Source: Lactuca virosa
Lineage: Eukaryota; Streptophyta; Magnoliopsida; Asterales; Asteraceae
Assembly: GCA_928212115.1 (NCBI GenBank)
Contig: CAKMRJ010003334.1
Span: 36,908,282 to 36,972,281, forward strand
Reading direction: 5' to 3'
DNA length: 64,000 nucleotides
Below, piece after piece: positions 1 to 10,971 of the stretch. Within the stretch, counting starts at the first letter, position 1. Every line of letters starts with the position of its first letter. Both the position numbers and the translations under genes were made by a program. The notes under the pieces are model-generated. The model worked only from the letters and a program-made list of their open reading frames with translations, had not been told where the DNA came from and did not search any database.

Positions 1-263
1 TACAATCTCTAAACTACATGTTGGAAAAAACTACATGTCAATCGGAGTTGTAACGAATGAGATATGCATATTTTAAAAGTTTCACAAAAACCGGTTCCGA
101 CCCTAAAAGTGGTTCCGGTTCCTAACACCGATTCCGGTTTTCAGACCCGGTTTACCCGGACCCGATGGACCCAAACCCGGATTACCGGGAACCCGGATAA
201 AGCCAATTTTTAAACCCGGAACCGGAACCGGTTCTATATATTCCGGTTCCGGTCCGATTCCGG
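1..263. repeat. CCGGTTCC-rich host repeat, left part
   Basis: From about 88 onward the sequence is a degenerate run of CCGGTTCC, CCCGGA and GGAACCGG words. The same composition resumes at 10638-10660, on the far side of the solo LTR, and ends near 10675 in CTCATCCCTA. An ending like this resembles hAT-type non-autonomous elements, as in the MITE at 15875-16377. The left end would lie outside the window. Open reading through the CCGG words is low complexity and I do not call a gene. Confidence 0.4.
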
Positions 264-472
264 TTCCGTGTGACAACCAAAAACTTTTCCCGTTATTCTT
301 ACCCACTTTCCGTTAATAAAATTTGGGTTTTTATTTAATTCCGTCAAATTTCTTAATTGGGAAGGACCTTAAGTTTTAAATAGATAATATGTATTTTATA
401 CGATTCGGAATAAACCGGGAATCACGCGAAAAACTTGAACTTCCTCGAAAATCACCGAGTTCACGGTCAGGA

Positions 473-520
473 CGAGTTTACGACCGTAAACTCGTGTAGA
501 CCGTAAACACGTTTACGGTC
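473..520. repeat. Twin palindromes in the solo LTR promoter
   Basis: Two perfect palindromes lie side by side, at 473-494 and 499-520. Each has 10-bp arms around a 2-bp AC spacer. Both are built from the word CCGTAAAC and its complement GTTTACGG. They sit about 30 bp upstream of the LTR TATA box. Confidence 0.85.
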
Positions 521-552
521 AGGTGGACCCCTTTTTGACCGAGAACTCTACC

Positions 553-567
553 CTATATATATATAGA
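553..567 (+). promoter_or_regulatory. TATA box of the solo LTR
   Basis: CTATATATATATAGAG follows the palindromes and precedes a pyrimidine-rich CTTTCTCTCTCT tract near 608-630. This is the usual layout of an LTR core promoter. Transcription would start about 30 bp downstream. Confidence 0.5.
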
Positions 568-780
568 GTATTTGGCCTTCATTTCACACTTTAAACACTT
601 CAAAGACTTTCTCTCTCTACTCCCTCTCTACTTTCATCGAGAATCCTGAAGAACACGGTTGTGTTTTGGACCGAAAACACCTCCTTTGCCTTCAAAAACC
701 GTAAGTATCATCTTCCCCTTCATGAATCGAGTTAAAATCCTTCATTTTGGACTTAAGATCATCACCCTTTGCTTGAACAA

Positions 781-1155
781 AAGAGTTCACGGTCCTATGA
801 ATCTTCATAGACCGTAAACCCTTATAAAGGGTGTTCTTATAGCCTTTACCCTTCCTAAGGCTAAGCATGGTCCCTAGAATCCGATGCCTTTGAATAAAGC
901 CCTTGAAAAACCATCATTTGTGCAAGATTGATGAGTTTACAGTCTAGTGTATCTCCTTAGACCGTACACCCTTCAATGACCGTATACTCATGGGCCGTAA
1001 ACCCATGAACCGTATACTCATGGGCCGTAACCTTATAAACCATAACCGTAAACTCACCGTAAACCCATGGACGTCATTAAGGTCATTAGACCGTAAACCC
1101 ATGGACCGTGAACCCGTGACCGTACACTCCTGTTTACGGCCGCAAACTCCCCTCT
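781..1155. repeat. Second cluster of ACCGTAAAC/GTTTACGG words
   Basis: More than ten degenerate copies of ACCGTAAACCCATG, ACCGTATACTCATG and GGCCGTAAACC occur here, mostly on the + strand, downstream of the TATA box. They are the same words that form the palindromes at 473-520. The cluster is cut at 1238 by the copia insertion. Confidence 0.8.
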
Positions 1156-1238
1156 TCGATCACATGTGGTTCTGACACTTAGTTTCAAGTGTTTCCTAGT
1201 CCCCTAAGGTGGTTTCCTTCCATAACAAATAGTGTTAT

Positions 1239-2098
1239 TGTTGGATTAGGTGTCTAAGCCCATAACTATAATTGGTATGTACTTGAATTGATAGCAGCAC
1301 AATCCTTTTGGGTTGCCCTCAACCTAGCAACTGGACAAGGAAATTATGAAAGGAGAGATATTAATTTATAAGATTAATGAATTAATATAAATGATTTATT
1401 AATATGTTAAAAGATTAATATATTAATTAGAAATCATTATGTTTAATTAATAGTTAGCCAGAAATTAATCAGAATTAATTTTGGGGTTAAAAGAATTAAT
1501 TATAAAGTGCAGGGACTAGTTTGCAATTAACTAATAGTTGAATGGAAGGATCCAGAACCTCCTTGGATGGAGGTGGACGAAATCCATAGGGGAAACCCTA
1601 AAGATTTCGTCTAAGGGGTTCTAGATAAAGCCCTTGGTCTTTGCTTAGGCCTTAAGCAAGGATCATTAGGGTTTTTTCCCAAAACCCTAGTTCCCTCAGC
1701 TATTTAAGGAGCCTCCTGGCTCACATTTGAGGTGACTGATTTCTTTGGAAGAAACCCTAAGGCCGAAATTGCATACTCTCTCCATCCTCTCTCCTCCAAG
1801 TTTCTTTCTTGCTAGTTCTTGGGTGTGATTCCATTAGAGGCATTACATTTGTGGTGCTAAGCTTCCAAGAAGATCAAGATCAAGATCAAGAGGATTATCA
1901 ATTGTTTGCTATAACAATTGAAAGGTATGTAACTCCTAAACCCTAGTTTGTTAATTTCGAAATTAGCCTCTCTCCTCTAGGGTTCTTGTTTTGCAATTCA
2001 AAGTTATATGTTCAATAGTTAAAACATAGATCCAAAGTAGGTTGCATGTGAACTTAGGAATTGTTTTCTAGTTTATTTGTTTTTCCTAAAACCCATCA
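1239..2098 (+). repeat. Copia 5' LTR
   Basis: The LTR begins TGTTGGATTAGG and ends CCCATCA, 860 bp long, and matches 8326-9185 base for base apart from a few changes. TATTTAAGGAGCC near 1702 is a plausible TATA box. No palindrome array like those in the gypsy LTRs is seen. Confidence 0.95.
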
Positions 2099-2099
2099 G

Positions 2100-2113
2100 T
2101 GGTATCAGAGCCA
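2100..2113 (+). other. Copia primer-binding site
   Basis: TGGTATCAGAGCCA lies one base after the LTR. It is the standard initiator tRNA-Met complement used by plant copia elements. Confidence 0.9.
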
Positions 2114-3400
2114 TTGTTTGTTTTAAATTGAATTGCTATAATTGTTGAATTGCAAATTAGGGTTTATAGCTATTAAACCCTAAAGGCCAAATTTTCGATT
2201 TCTAGGGTTTTGGATAAAAGGTTTTTTCGAAAACCCTAGCCTCCAAAGAACCCTAATCGAAATTAGGGTTAGGGTTTTGAAAACCCTAGCCTCCTCCCTT
2301 GTAAATTTCGAAATTGCTAGAAGTTTTAGGGTTTCTTGTTTTGGATAATTGTTACTTAATTAGATTAATTGGATAATTATCCTTACCCTATTTTTCGAAA
2401 TTTAGAGGGATAAGGATTAAGATTAAATTAATTGATTAATTTAATTAGATAATCCTTACAAGATTTAATAATTTGATTAATAGTTAATTAAAGATAAATA
2501 TTAAATCTAGTTAATTGGTTTATTTAAATTTAAATTTAATAGTTTGAATTTCGAAATTCATATAAACCCTTGAAGTTTTAAAATGTTTTTAAACACACCC
2601 TATATATGTATTATGATTAAAAGTTTAATATTATATATGTATAAGAATATGGTCAGTCAAATCGCTAGTATGCCTCATTCACGAAGCTAATCTATAAGGG
2701 GGGTATAAGGAAACTGCCTATAAAATGGTAGTTGAATGGGTGTCCACTCTCACCCACCGCTTCCTTGATTAGTGGAGGGTCGTTAGCAAAACGGATTTGA
2801 TAGGACAACTACTTCTCATTAAAAGTATAATGACATTAAAGAAAGTACTAGAACATTATTTTTAAATCCCAACTCTAGTTACTTTAGGAAAAATGTGAAA
2901 AGTATGCTAATCCATGAAATTGCACATTATGCTTTATTGGTCGTTAGTGGAGCGTGTGTGGTTAACCAGCACACTAAAAGGCACTAATAAAGAGTAGTAA
3001 TGGGTATCTCATAATTGTCATTTTGATGGAGCGTGTGTGGTTTACCAGCACATCAATAGTTAATGATAAAGACAATGAGGTTACCAAGCACATTTGCATG
3101 GTTATTCACATCTTGTTTGTGATCCTCGGCATCCCAGTCACAAATAGAAGAGCATAATCTGAGATTAAAACATGCCATTGAATAGTTTCAATGTATCTCA
3201 AAAGAATTAGGAATTTCACTTCGTCTAATGGTGGAATTGGTGAATCGTCATTCACCTACCTTTATGAAATTTACTCTTGGATCTCGGCATCCCATTTCTA
3301 AGTTGTGAATCTTCATAGTTGGATCCTAACCTTGATATTTTATCTTTGGGTTATTATATTGAGGTATCTTGAAATCTAACTAAAATTTCTTTCTTTTCAG
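2114..3400 (+). other. Copia untranslated leader
   Basis: This 1.3-kb stretch has no long reading frame. It contains a direct repeat of about 25 bp with the core GGAGCGTGTGTGGTT at about 2948 and 3027, and a repeated TCGGCATCCCA at about 3126 and 3284. The last bases before the gag ATG are a pyrimidine tract ending TTTTCAG, which looks like a splice acceptor. Confidence 0.6.
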
Positions 3401-4036
3401 ATGTCTACTCCTGGAAACACTTCTGCTTCATCCTCCTCCAACCAAAACTTCTCTTTGCTCAATATCTGCTCCAAAGTCGTTATGGATGGCTCAAACTATA
3501 ACGATTGGATGCGCAACATCAAGATGGCGCTTCGTTTTGAGAACAAAGAATATGTTCTTGAAAAGGAGCTCAAAGAGCTTGATGAGTCTGAAGCTACTCC
3601 TGAAGATCTTGCTGCCTACAAGAAACATTACGATGATGCTACCAAAGTGGCATGCATCATGGTGGCAACCATGTCCCCAGAACTGCAGAGGTACTATGAG
3701 GACTACTGGCCTTTCGAGATGAACAAGGACCTTATGGAAAAGTACCATAAGCGAGCTCGTCAAGAAAAGTTTGAAGTAGTCAAGTCACTCATGGCTTGCA
3801 AGATGAAAGAAGGGGAGTCGGTTGTGTCACATGTGCAAAGAATGCAACGCTACATAGAGCGTTTGGTCAAGCTCAACATTCACTTTGATGAGGAATTGGC
3901 CATTGACATGGTCTTGAACTCACTACCTGATTGTTATGGTCAGTTTATTCTAACTTACCATTTGAACAATACTGAGCATACTGAGCAGACTTTGGCCCAA
4001 TTGCACAACTTGTTGCAGACAGCGAAGCAGGGATGA
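3401..4036 (+). pseudogene. gag: Copia gag, N-terminal part
   Basis: The 211-residue frame starts at an ATG and carries the copia gag core: a W in DGSNYNDWMRNIKMAL near residue 36, then a helical LXXXY-rich region. This is the capsid-like protein that packages element RNA. The frame stops at 4034-4036, overlapping the ATG of the next frame as ATGA. The zinc knuckle that normally ends gag lies in that next frame, so a frameshift near 4033 separates them. A programmed shift cannot be excluded, but the other two breaks favour decay. Confidence 0.85.
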
Positions 4037-7000
4037 AGGGTAAAAGTATACCCTCCACACCTGCAAGTGCCCCTGTCTTGGCTATTGGACAGGGAAAGGG
4101 GAAAAAGAGGAAAGGTCCTCCCAAGCAAAACTGGAAGAGCAAGGCTCAAGCTGGGTCGTCTAGTAATGGCCCAAAGGCTAAGCCCAATGGTTCCACTCCC
4201 CATGTTTCTGATCCAAAAGAGGCCGTTTGCTTTTACTGCAATCAAAAGGGGCATTGGAAGAGATCTTGCCCACAATATCTGCAAGATATCAAGGATGGCA
4301 AAGTGAAGCCATCTTCGGCAGGTATTTACACTATTTCTGCTAATAACTCATTATCTTCTCGTTCATGGGTCCTTGATACAGGATGTGGTTTTCATATCTG
4401 TTCTGATTTGCAGGGACTAAAGGAAAGTGAGGAGATAGAGCGAGGAAGGATAAACTTGATCATGGGAAACAGAAAGTCTTCACCAGTGACCAAGATCGGA
4501 GTTTATCAGCTTCTGCTTAGTAATGATGTTAGATTAGATTTAATAAATTGTTGTTATTCGTCTGAGATGACGAGAAACATTATTTCATTTCATGCATTGT
4601 TCAGACAAGGTTTCAAATACTCTTTTAATGATTTGAATGGTTCAATTTCTGTTTATAAGAATGGTGTTTTTATGTTTGAAGCTTTACCTTGTGATGGTGT
4701 GTATGAAACAGTGACTTGTGTTGATAGCTTAGGAAATAGTGTACTTAATATTGACTTGTCTAATAGTGTAGACAAGGCATGCTTGTGGCATTGTCGTCTT
4801 GGACACATTAACAAGAAACGCATAGCCCAACTCCAAAAGGATGGAGTGTTGGAATCATTTGACCTAAAATCAGATGATATGTGTGAATCTTGTCTTTTGG
4901 GAAAGATGACAAAATCACCATTCACAGGGTCTTGTGAAAGAGGTGAAGGTCTGTTGGATCTCATACACACAGATGTGTGTGGGCCCTTCAGATCAACTAC
5001 AAGAGATGCTAATCGATTCTATGTGACTTTCACTGACGATTATAGCAGATATGGATATATCTACTTGATCAAGCATAAGTCAGAAACTTTTGAAAAGTTC
5101 AAAGAGTTTAAGCATGAAGTCGAAAATCAATTGGGCAGAAAGATAAAGATACTTAGATCCGATAGAGGCGGGGAGTATCTTAGTATCGAGTTTAACGACT
5201 ATCTAAAAGAATGTGGGATAGTCTCACAATTGACTCCTCCTAGGACACCACAGTTAAATGGTGTAGCTGAGAGGCGTAATCGAACCTTGTTAGACATGGT
5301 TCGTTCTATGATGAGTCGGGCTTCGCTTCCCATTCACTTCTGGGGGTATGCCTTAGAGACAGTCGCCCACATCCTCAATCTTGTCCCTACAAAGAAGGTT
5401 GCCAAAACACCTCACGAAATGTGGACAGGGAAAGTTCCCTCGTTAGCACATATTAAAGTTTGGGGTTGTGAAGCTTTCGTAAGACGAGAGACTCACGACA
5501 AGCTAGCAGCTAGAAGTGAGAAATGTGTTTTCATTGGTTACCCAAAGCAGTCTTTTGGATATTTGTTCTACAGGCCTAGTGAGAACGTGGTCTTTGTAGC
5601 ACGAAGAGGAGTCTTTCTTGAAAGAGAGCTCATATTCAAAGAGGACAGTGGGAGCACTATTGACCTTGAAGAAATTCAAGAGTCAGCCAATGAAGGAACC
5701 TTAGATGACACTAGCACTCAACCAGAGGAAACAGTTCCTGTTGGACCAATCGATAACTCATTACCTCTTAGAAGATCCACTAGGGTGAGTGTGCCACCTG
5801 AGTTGTATGGTTTTCATATTACTTCAGATGGTGACACATTCATAAGTGACAGAACACTGGTAAACTTAGATGAACCAGTCACTTATAAGGAAGCAATGGC
5901 AGGCCCAGAGGCTTCCAAGTGGAAAGAGGCAATGGACAGCGAGATTAAGTCCATGTATGACAACCAAGTTTGGAATTTGGTTGATAGTGCACCAGGTCGT
6001 AAGACAGTTGGGTGCAAATGGATCTTCAAGAAGAAGACAGACATGGATGGAAATGTGCACACATTCAAGGCTTGACTGGTTGCAAAAGGTTTCACTCAAA
6101 CCCCAGGGGTTGACTATGATGAGACCTTCTCGCCAGTGGCTAAGATTAAATCTATTAGGATATTGCTCGCCATAGCTGCCTTTCATGATTATGAAATCTG
6201 GCAGATGGATGTCAAAACTGCTTTCCTTAACGGGAAGTTGGCCGAGGATGTTTACATGAATCAGCCAGAGGGTTTTGTTGATGCAAAGTTCCCCAATAGA
6301 GCGTGCAAGCTTGAGAAATCCATTTATGGATTGAAACAAGCATCTCGCAGTTGGAATCTTTGCTTCCATGAGAAAGTCAAAGAGTTTGGTTTCTCTAGAA
6401 GTGAAGATGAGTTTTGTGTGTATATCAAGGCTAGTGGGAGTATAGTAACTTTTCTGGTGTTGTATGTCGATGACATATTACTCATTGGTAACGACGTTCC
6501 AACCTTGAAAGAAGTTAAGTCTTGGCTTGGAAAGTGTTTTGCCATGAAAGACCTTGGAGAAGCTGCCTATATTCTTGGGATTAGAATATTGAGAGATAGA
6601 AAGAAGAGACTAATTGGACTTAGTCAGAGCACATACTTGGATAAGGTACTAAAGAGGTTTAGTATGGAAAATTCCAAGAAGGGAGAGCTACCTATCCAGA
6701 GCAATACCAAATTGAGTAAGACTCAATGCCCGAGTACAGATGTTGAAATAGATGACATGAGTCGTGTACCTTATGCTTCCGCTGTCGGATCGATCATGTA
6801 CGCTATGACATGTACTCGCCCTGATGTGGCATTTGCTTTGAGCATGGTCAGTCGCTATCAGGGAAACCCAGGTAGAGCTCATTGGATAGCAGTTAAGAAT
6901 ATACTCAAGTATTTGCGAAGGACAAAGGACTGGGTCCTTGTACTTGGTGGCAATGATACTTTGAGAGTAGATGGTTACAGTGATGCCAGCTTTCAGACGG

Positions 7001-7454
7001 ATAGAGATAACTTCCGTTCTCAATCGGGCTGGGTATTTTTACTGAATGGAGGAGCAGTTACTTGGAAAAGTTCCAAGCAAGATACGTGGCTGATTCTACT
7101 TGTGAATCAGAGTACATAGCAGCGAGTGAAGCGTCGAAAGAAGCAGCTTGGTTGAGGAACTTCATCGGAGATCTCGGAGTTGTTCCAACCATCCAGGAGC
7201 CTATGGAACTGTTCTGCGATAATGAAGGAGCGGTTGCCTTGACAAAGGAACCGAGAGATCATGGTAAAACCAGACATATCGACAGAAAGTACCATTTCAT
7301 CAGACATAGAGTAGAAGAAGGCCATCTTATAGTAAAGAGGGTGTCATCTGAAGATAACCCAGCAGATCCCCTCACAAAGGGTCTGAGTAGGGCTAAGCAT
7401 ATTCAGCATGCTCGGAGCATAGGACTGAAAGATGATATTAGTTTTAGTAGTTAG
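4033..7454 (+). pseudogene. pol: Copia pol polyprotein (zinc knuckle, PR, IN, RT, RNase H), disrupted
   Basis: In the 680-residue first part, a CX2CX4HX4C zinc knuckle spans residues 66-79. The protease motif LDTG is at 114-117. The GAG-pre-integrase HHCC region is followed by an integrase core with HTDVCGP, FTDDYSR and NGVAERRN. The RVT_2 reverse transcriptase starts with KEAMDSEIKSMYDNQVWNLV. A TGA at 6073-6075 interrupts RT at a position where the family normally has Arg, consistent with CGA to TGA decay. The same frame continues from 6076 through LVLYVDDILL, which holds the YVDD box, to RNase H. A one-base loss near 7086 shifts into the frame ending at 7454, which contains the RNase H end ADSTCESEY...DNEGA. 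These are broken parts of one polyprotein. Confidence 0.9.
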
Positions 7455-8325
7455 ATTAGTTTTGTTCTGAAACTTGTAACAAAGTAAATGTAATTGACTT
7501 TTGGTGATTAAATAATAAAGTATTATTTATAAGTTTGGTTTCTGCCTTTTGTCAATTGTTTATTATTGTGTTTCATTTTTGCATGTTTTACTTCCCGAAT
7601 AATAAGATTATTCAAACTCCACAGTCGCTCGTACTTTTGGAAGTAAGTAGTGAATCAAGACTGTCATGAACTGGATTGTAGATTGTCTAAAGGACAGACA
7701 TGGCAATAGAATTGCTGCAACATTCATGAGTACTCGGAAATTGAGATTTGAGTATTGGATAAACCCTCGCTCAGAGTATCACTTCATGGAATTCATCACG
7801 AGTAATACTGAGACGATAATATCTTATAATTTTGAAACGAAGATATATGAGTTGTGATTTACAAGTCGGTCATGCATTGGTGATACGAAAACGCATCAGT
7901 AACTTGGTGTTATAAAACGTATTGTCATGCATAATTTGATGAGTAAAAGATACAAGCATATGAGTCAACGTTTATTCGTTCCTTTTGCCTTAACAGGAAA
8001 AGCGATATCTGTGGGCCCCTCGATGATTTGGTGTTGACTTATGTGCTGGGCCCAGCCAGGACTAAATTGATGTGTTCAATTAGAAGTCCTACATCATCAC
8101 AAATCAGGAATCGAGAAACATAGATTCTAGACAAAGAGATTGATTACATTCCATGTCTTTTGTCTAGGGATATCTAGCAGAACGAAGGATTATATGATCA
8201 CTTATCTTAGGACACGTAACTGACTGGGTCAGAGTTCGGCAGCAGCTTTTGGAAGCTACAATTTGCTGGTCAAATTTAGAAGGCATACTAGCAATTATAG
8301 TTACAGACTTATCCAAGTGGGAGAC
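7455..8325 (+). other. Copia 3' untranslated region with polypurine tract
   Basis: There is no convincing gene here; a 63-codon frame at 7666-7857 has no recognisable domain. The last 12 bases, 8314-8325 (AAGTGGGAGAC and neighbours), are the polypurine tract that primes plus-strand synthesis and abut the 3' LTR. Confidence 0.7.
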
Positions 8326-9185
8326 TGTTGGATTAGGTGTCTAAGCCCATAACTATAATTGGTATGTACTTGAATTGATAGCAGCACAGTCCTTTTGGGT
8401 TGCCCTCAACCTAGCAACTGGACAAGGAAATTATGAAAGGAGAGATATTAATTTATAAGATTAATGAATTAATATAAATGATTATTAATATGTTAAAAAG
8501 ATTAATATATTAATTAGAAATCATTATGTTTAATTAATAGTTAGCCAGAAATTAATCAGAATTAATTTTGGGGTTAAAAGAATTGATTATAAAGTGCAGG
8601 GACTAGTTTGCAATTAACTAATAGTTGAATGGAAGGATCCAGAACCTCCTTGGATGGAGGTGGACGAAATCCATAGGGGAAACCCTAAAGATTTCGTCCA
8701 AGGGGTTCTAGATAAAGCCCTTGGGCTTTGCTTAGGCCTTAAGCAAGGATCATTAGGGTTTTTTCCCAAAACCCTAGTTCCCTCAGCTATTTAAGGAGCC
8801 TCCTGGCTCACATTTGAGGTGACTGATTTCTTTGGAAGAAACCCTAAGGCCGAAATTGCATACTCTCTCCATCCTCTCTCCTCCAAGTTTCCTTCTTGCT
8901 AGTTCTTGGGTATGATTCCATTAGAGGCATTACATTTGTGGTGCTAAGCTTCCAAGAAGATCAAGATCAAGATCAAGAGGATTATCAATTGTTTGCTATA
9001 ACAATTGAAAGGTATGTAACTCCTAAACCCTAGTTTGTTAATTTCAAAATTAGCCTCTCTCCTCTAGGGTTCTTGTTTTGCAATTCAAAGTTATATGTTC
9101 AATAGTTAAAACATAAATCCAAAGTAGGTTGCATGTGAACTTAGGAATTGTTTTCTAGTTTATTTGTTTTTCCTAAAACCTATCA
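8326..9185 (+). repeat. Copia 3' LTR
   Basis: An 860-bp copy of the LTR at 1239-2098, followed by the target duplication GTTAT at 9186-9190. The solo gypsy LTR resumes directly after this. Confidence 0.95.
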
Positions 9186-9190
9186 GTTAT

Positions 9191-10637
9191 GCCTTTACCT
9201 AATACATGTATGTGCAACCATATGTTAAATAGGATCCAATTGTGTCCGAGGCTTCAATTGACACTCAGCATTACTATCGACCTACATCCAAATCCCACGT
9301 CAAACTGTGAGTTCATACCCCTACGCTTTTTCCGAGTTTTTCATGTTTTCAGGGGGGAATACAAGCAAAAGTACAAGGAAACTTGTGCTCAAAATATATT
9401 ATTTTGTTTAAGATAATTATATTTCTAGTATGCTTTTAACATGGAAAACAGTTTTTACCAAACGATTAAGAAATCAACTCGTAGAAACGGTTTTCAAAAC
9501 TAGGGTAATGAACTTGTGAATCATGTCGTAAAATGTATCATTTTATAAAGGATTCCTGCAAATCATAAAAAGGATTTTCCATATTATTACTTGTAAATTT
9601 GTTAGTCTAGTTGGAGACACGTCCTTGGTAACACTCACCACCGAAACAGAGTGTAGGACTAGCACTTATGACCAGAATCTCTTGTAGGGAGAGCGTGACT
9701 GTTGTGTATAGATCTATAAGGGACTGACAATCCCGCACCTGACTGCTAGCTACAGTCGGACCGACAGGTCTACGGGTGACAAAGTCATTAAGGGTATCGG
9801 CCGTTGCGGGCCATATCCAGTCAGTTATGGTTATAAAACTCACAATGTAGATAACAAAGATTTACTTTTGTAATAATGAATCAAGTGAACTAACCTCAAA
9901 GTAATAACCGATTTAATTACTGGAGGGTATTAATAATAATATCTTCAGGACTTAGTTCATCACGGTTTTCTTTTATTTAGTTTTTAAAGCTAATGTACCT
10001 CTCTGGGTGTAACCAGGGTTTTAAAAGAAATCTGCTTTTATTAATACGAGCATGGTAGATACCTGCATACCTCAGTTTAAAACGAATAATCAATCATCAA
10101 CCTTTAGGGAAAATATAGGATTTTCCCGGGATAAACCGACTATTCAAAACGGATTTGTTTATCATGTAATCAACGGATATTCATATTCATTCCACGACAC
10201 CTTGGATTGTACGTATCTTGGTACGAATCTGGACGTCATGGAAGGAATGGGTTTTCAAACATGCTTTTATTAAGAAAATATAGGATTTTCTTAAGGAACA
10301 CTTTTCAAAAGGATCAAAGAACCTTTTCCACCAAAAACTAAACGCTTATGAACTCACCAGCTTTATGCTGATATTCTTTCAAAACTGCTTGTATTCTCAG
10401 GGAATTAGTAGACAGGTACTTCCAGGAAATTTGGAGAAGTCGGAGCGTTAGAGTCACGTCTTTCCATTTTACTTTTGATATGAACGAAACTATGTATTAA
10501 ACAATGTAAACCTTTTCATATATGTATTCAATGTCTGGTTGTGTTTACTATGCTTGCTATGATACAAATGTGGTGATACTACGTATGACGTCAACCACCC
10601 CCGAACGTTTCCGCCGTTCCGGTTTGGGGGTGTGACA
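9191..10637 (+). other. 3' part of the solo LTR
   Basis: This is the remainder of the LTR that starts at 269. It holds no gene; a 78-codon minus-strand frame at 9607-9843 is a chance frame in the LTR. GAACTCACCAGCTTTATGCTGA at 10350-10371 resembles the AACTCACTAAGCTT..GTGCTTAC block shared by the other chromovirus-like LTRs of the window. Confidence 0.6.
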
Positions 10638-10971
10638 TTCCGGTCCGGTTTTTCGGTTCTAAATCTCATCCCTACTATGGAGTATTCAACCCCAACTTCA
10701 ATTAAGGTGGAAGGGCCTATTTGGAAAATTGTAATAATACAGCGGTCTCGATTAACCCTTTTTTTTTCTTACGTCGGGTTATCGATATTTTATTATTACA
10801 ACCGGATCCAACTCACATACTAGTTAACACGCTCTCCGACCCGTTTCCATCTTTCAGATCTTCCCCAACAATTGATTTCTTCCCCATAAAGTCTTGTAAT
10901 TGGGGCGGAATCTGTGATTCAAATCGTTAATCTGATCGAGTTTCTGACCCAATCTTACGAATTTTTTCACG

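Larger units (their letters stand above)
1239..9185 (+). mobile_element. Full-length Ty1/copia retrotransposon, coding region broken
   Basis: The element has two LTRs of 860 bp, a primer-binding site at 2100, a polypurine tract at 8314, and the 5-bp target duplication GTTAT at 1234-1238 and 9186-9190. The order gag, zinc knuckle, protease, integrase, reverse transcriptase, RNase H is that of Ty1/copia. About nine substitutions separate the two LTRs by eye, roughly 1 percent, so the insertion is recent. The coding frame has three breaks: a frameshift near 4033, a stop at 6073-6075 and a frameshift near 7086. The copy therefore cannot make a full polyprotein. I do not assign a copia lineage. 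Confidence 0.95.
269..10637 (+). mobile_element. Ty3/gypsy-type solo LTR, about 2.4 kb, split by a copia element
   Basis: The LTR starts TGTGACAACC at 269 and ends GGTGTGACA at 10637. It is flanked by the 5-bp direct repeat TTCCG at 264-268 and 10638-10642. Subtracting the nested copia element and its duplicated target leaves about 2.4 kb with no internal coding region, so this is a solo LTR left by LTR-LTR recombination. The TG...CA ends, TATA box, long U5-like tail and resemblance to the chromovirus LTRs later in the window suggest a Tekay-like parent; that assignment is inferred. Its right end lies about 335 bp upstream of the start codon of the gene at 10972. Confidence 0.85.

Noticed and set aside
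103..306. Pro/Gly-rich 67-codon frame on the minus strand
   Set aside because: It is produced by degenerate CCGG-type repeats and crosses the solo LTR boundary at 269.
7666..7857. 63-codon frame in the copia 3' region as an extra gene
   Set aside because: It has no recognisable domain, and I cannot show that it is conserved in other copies.
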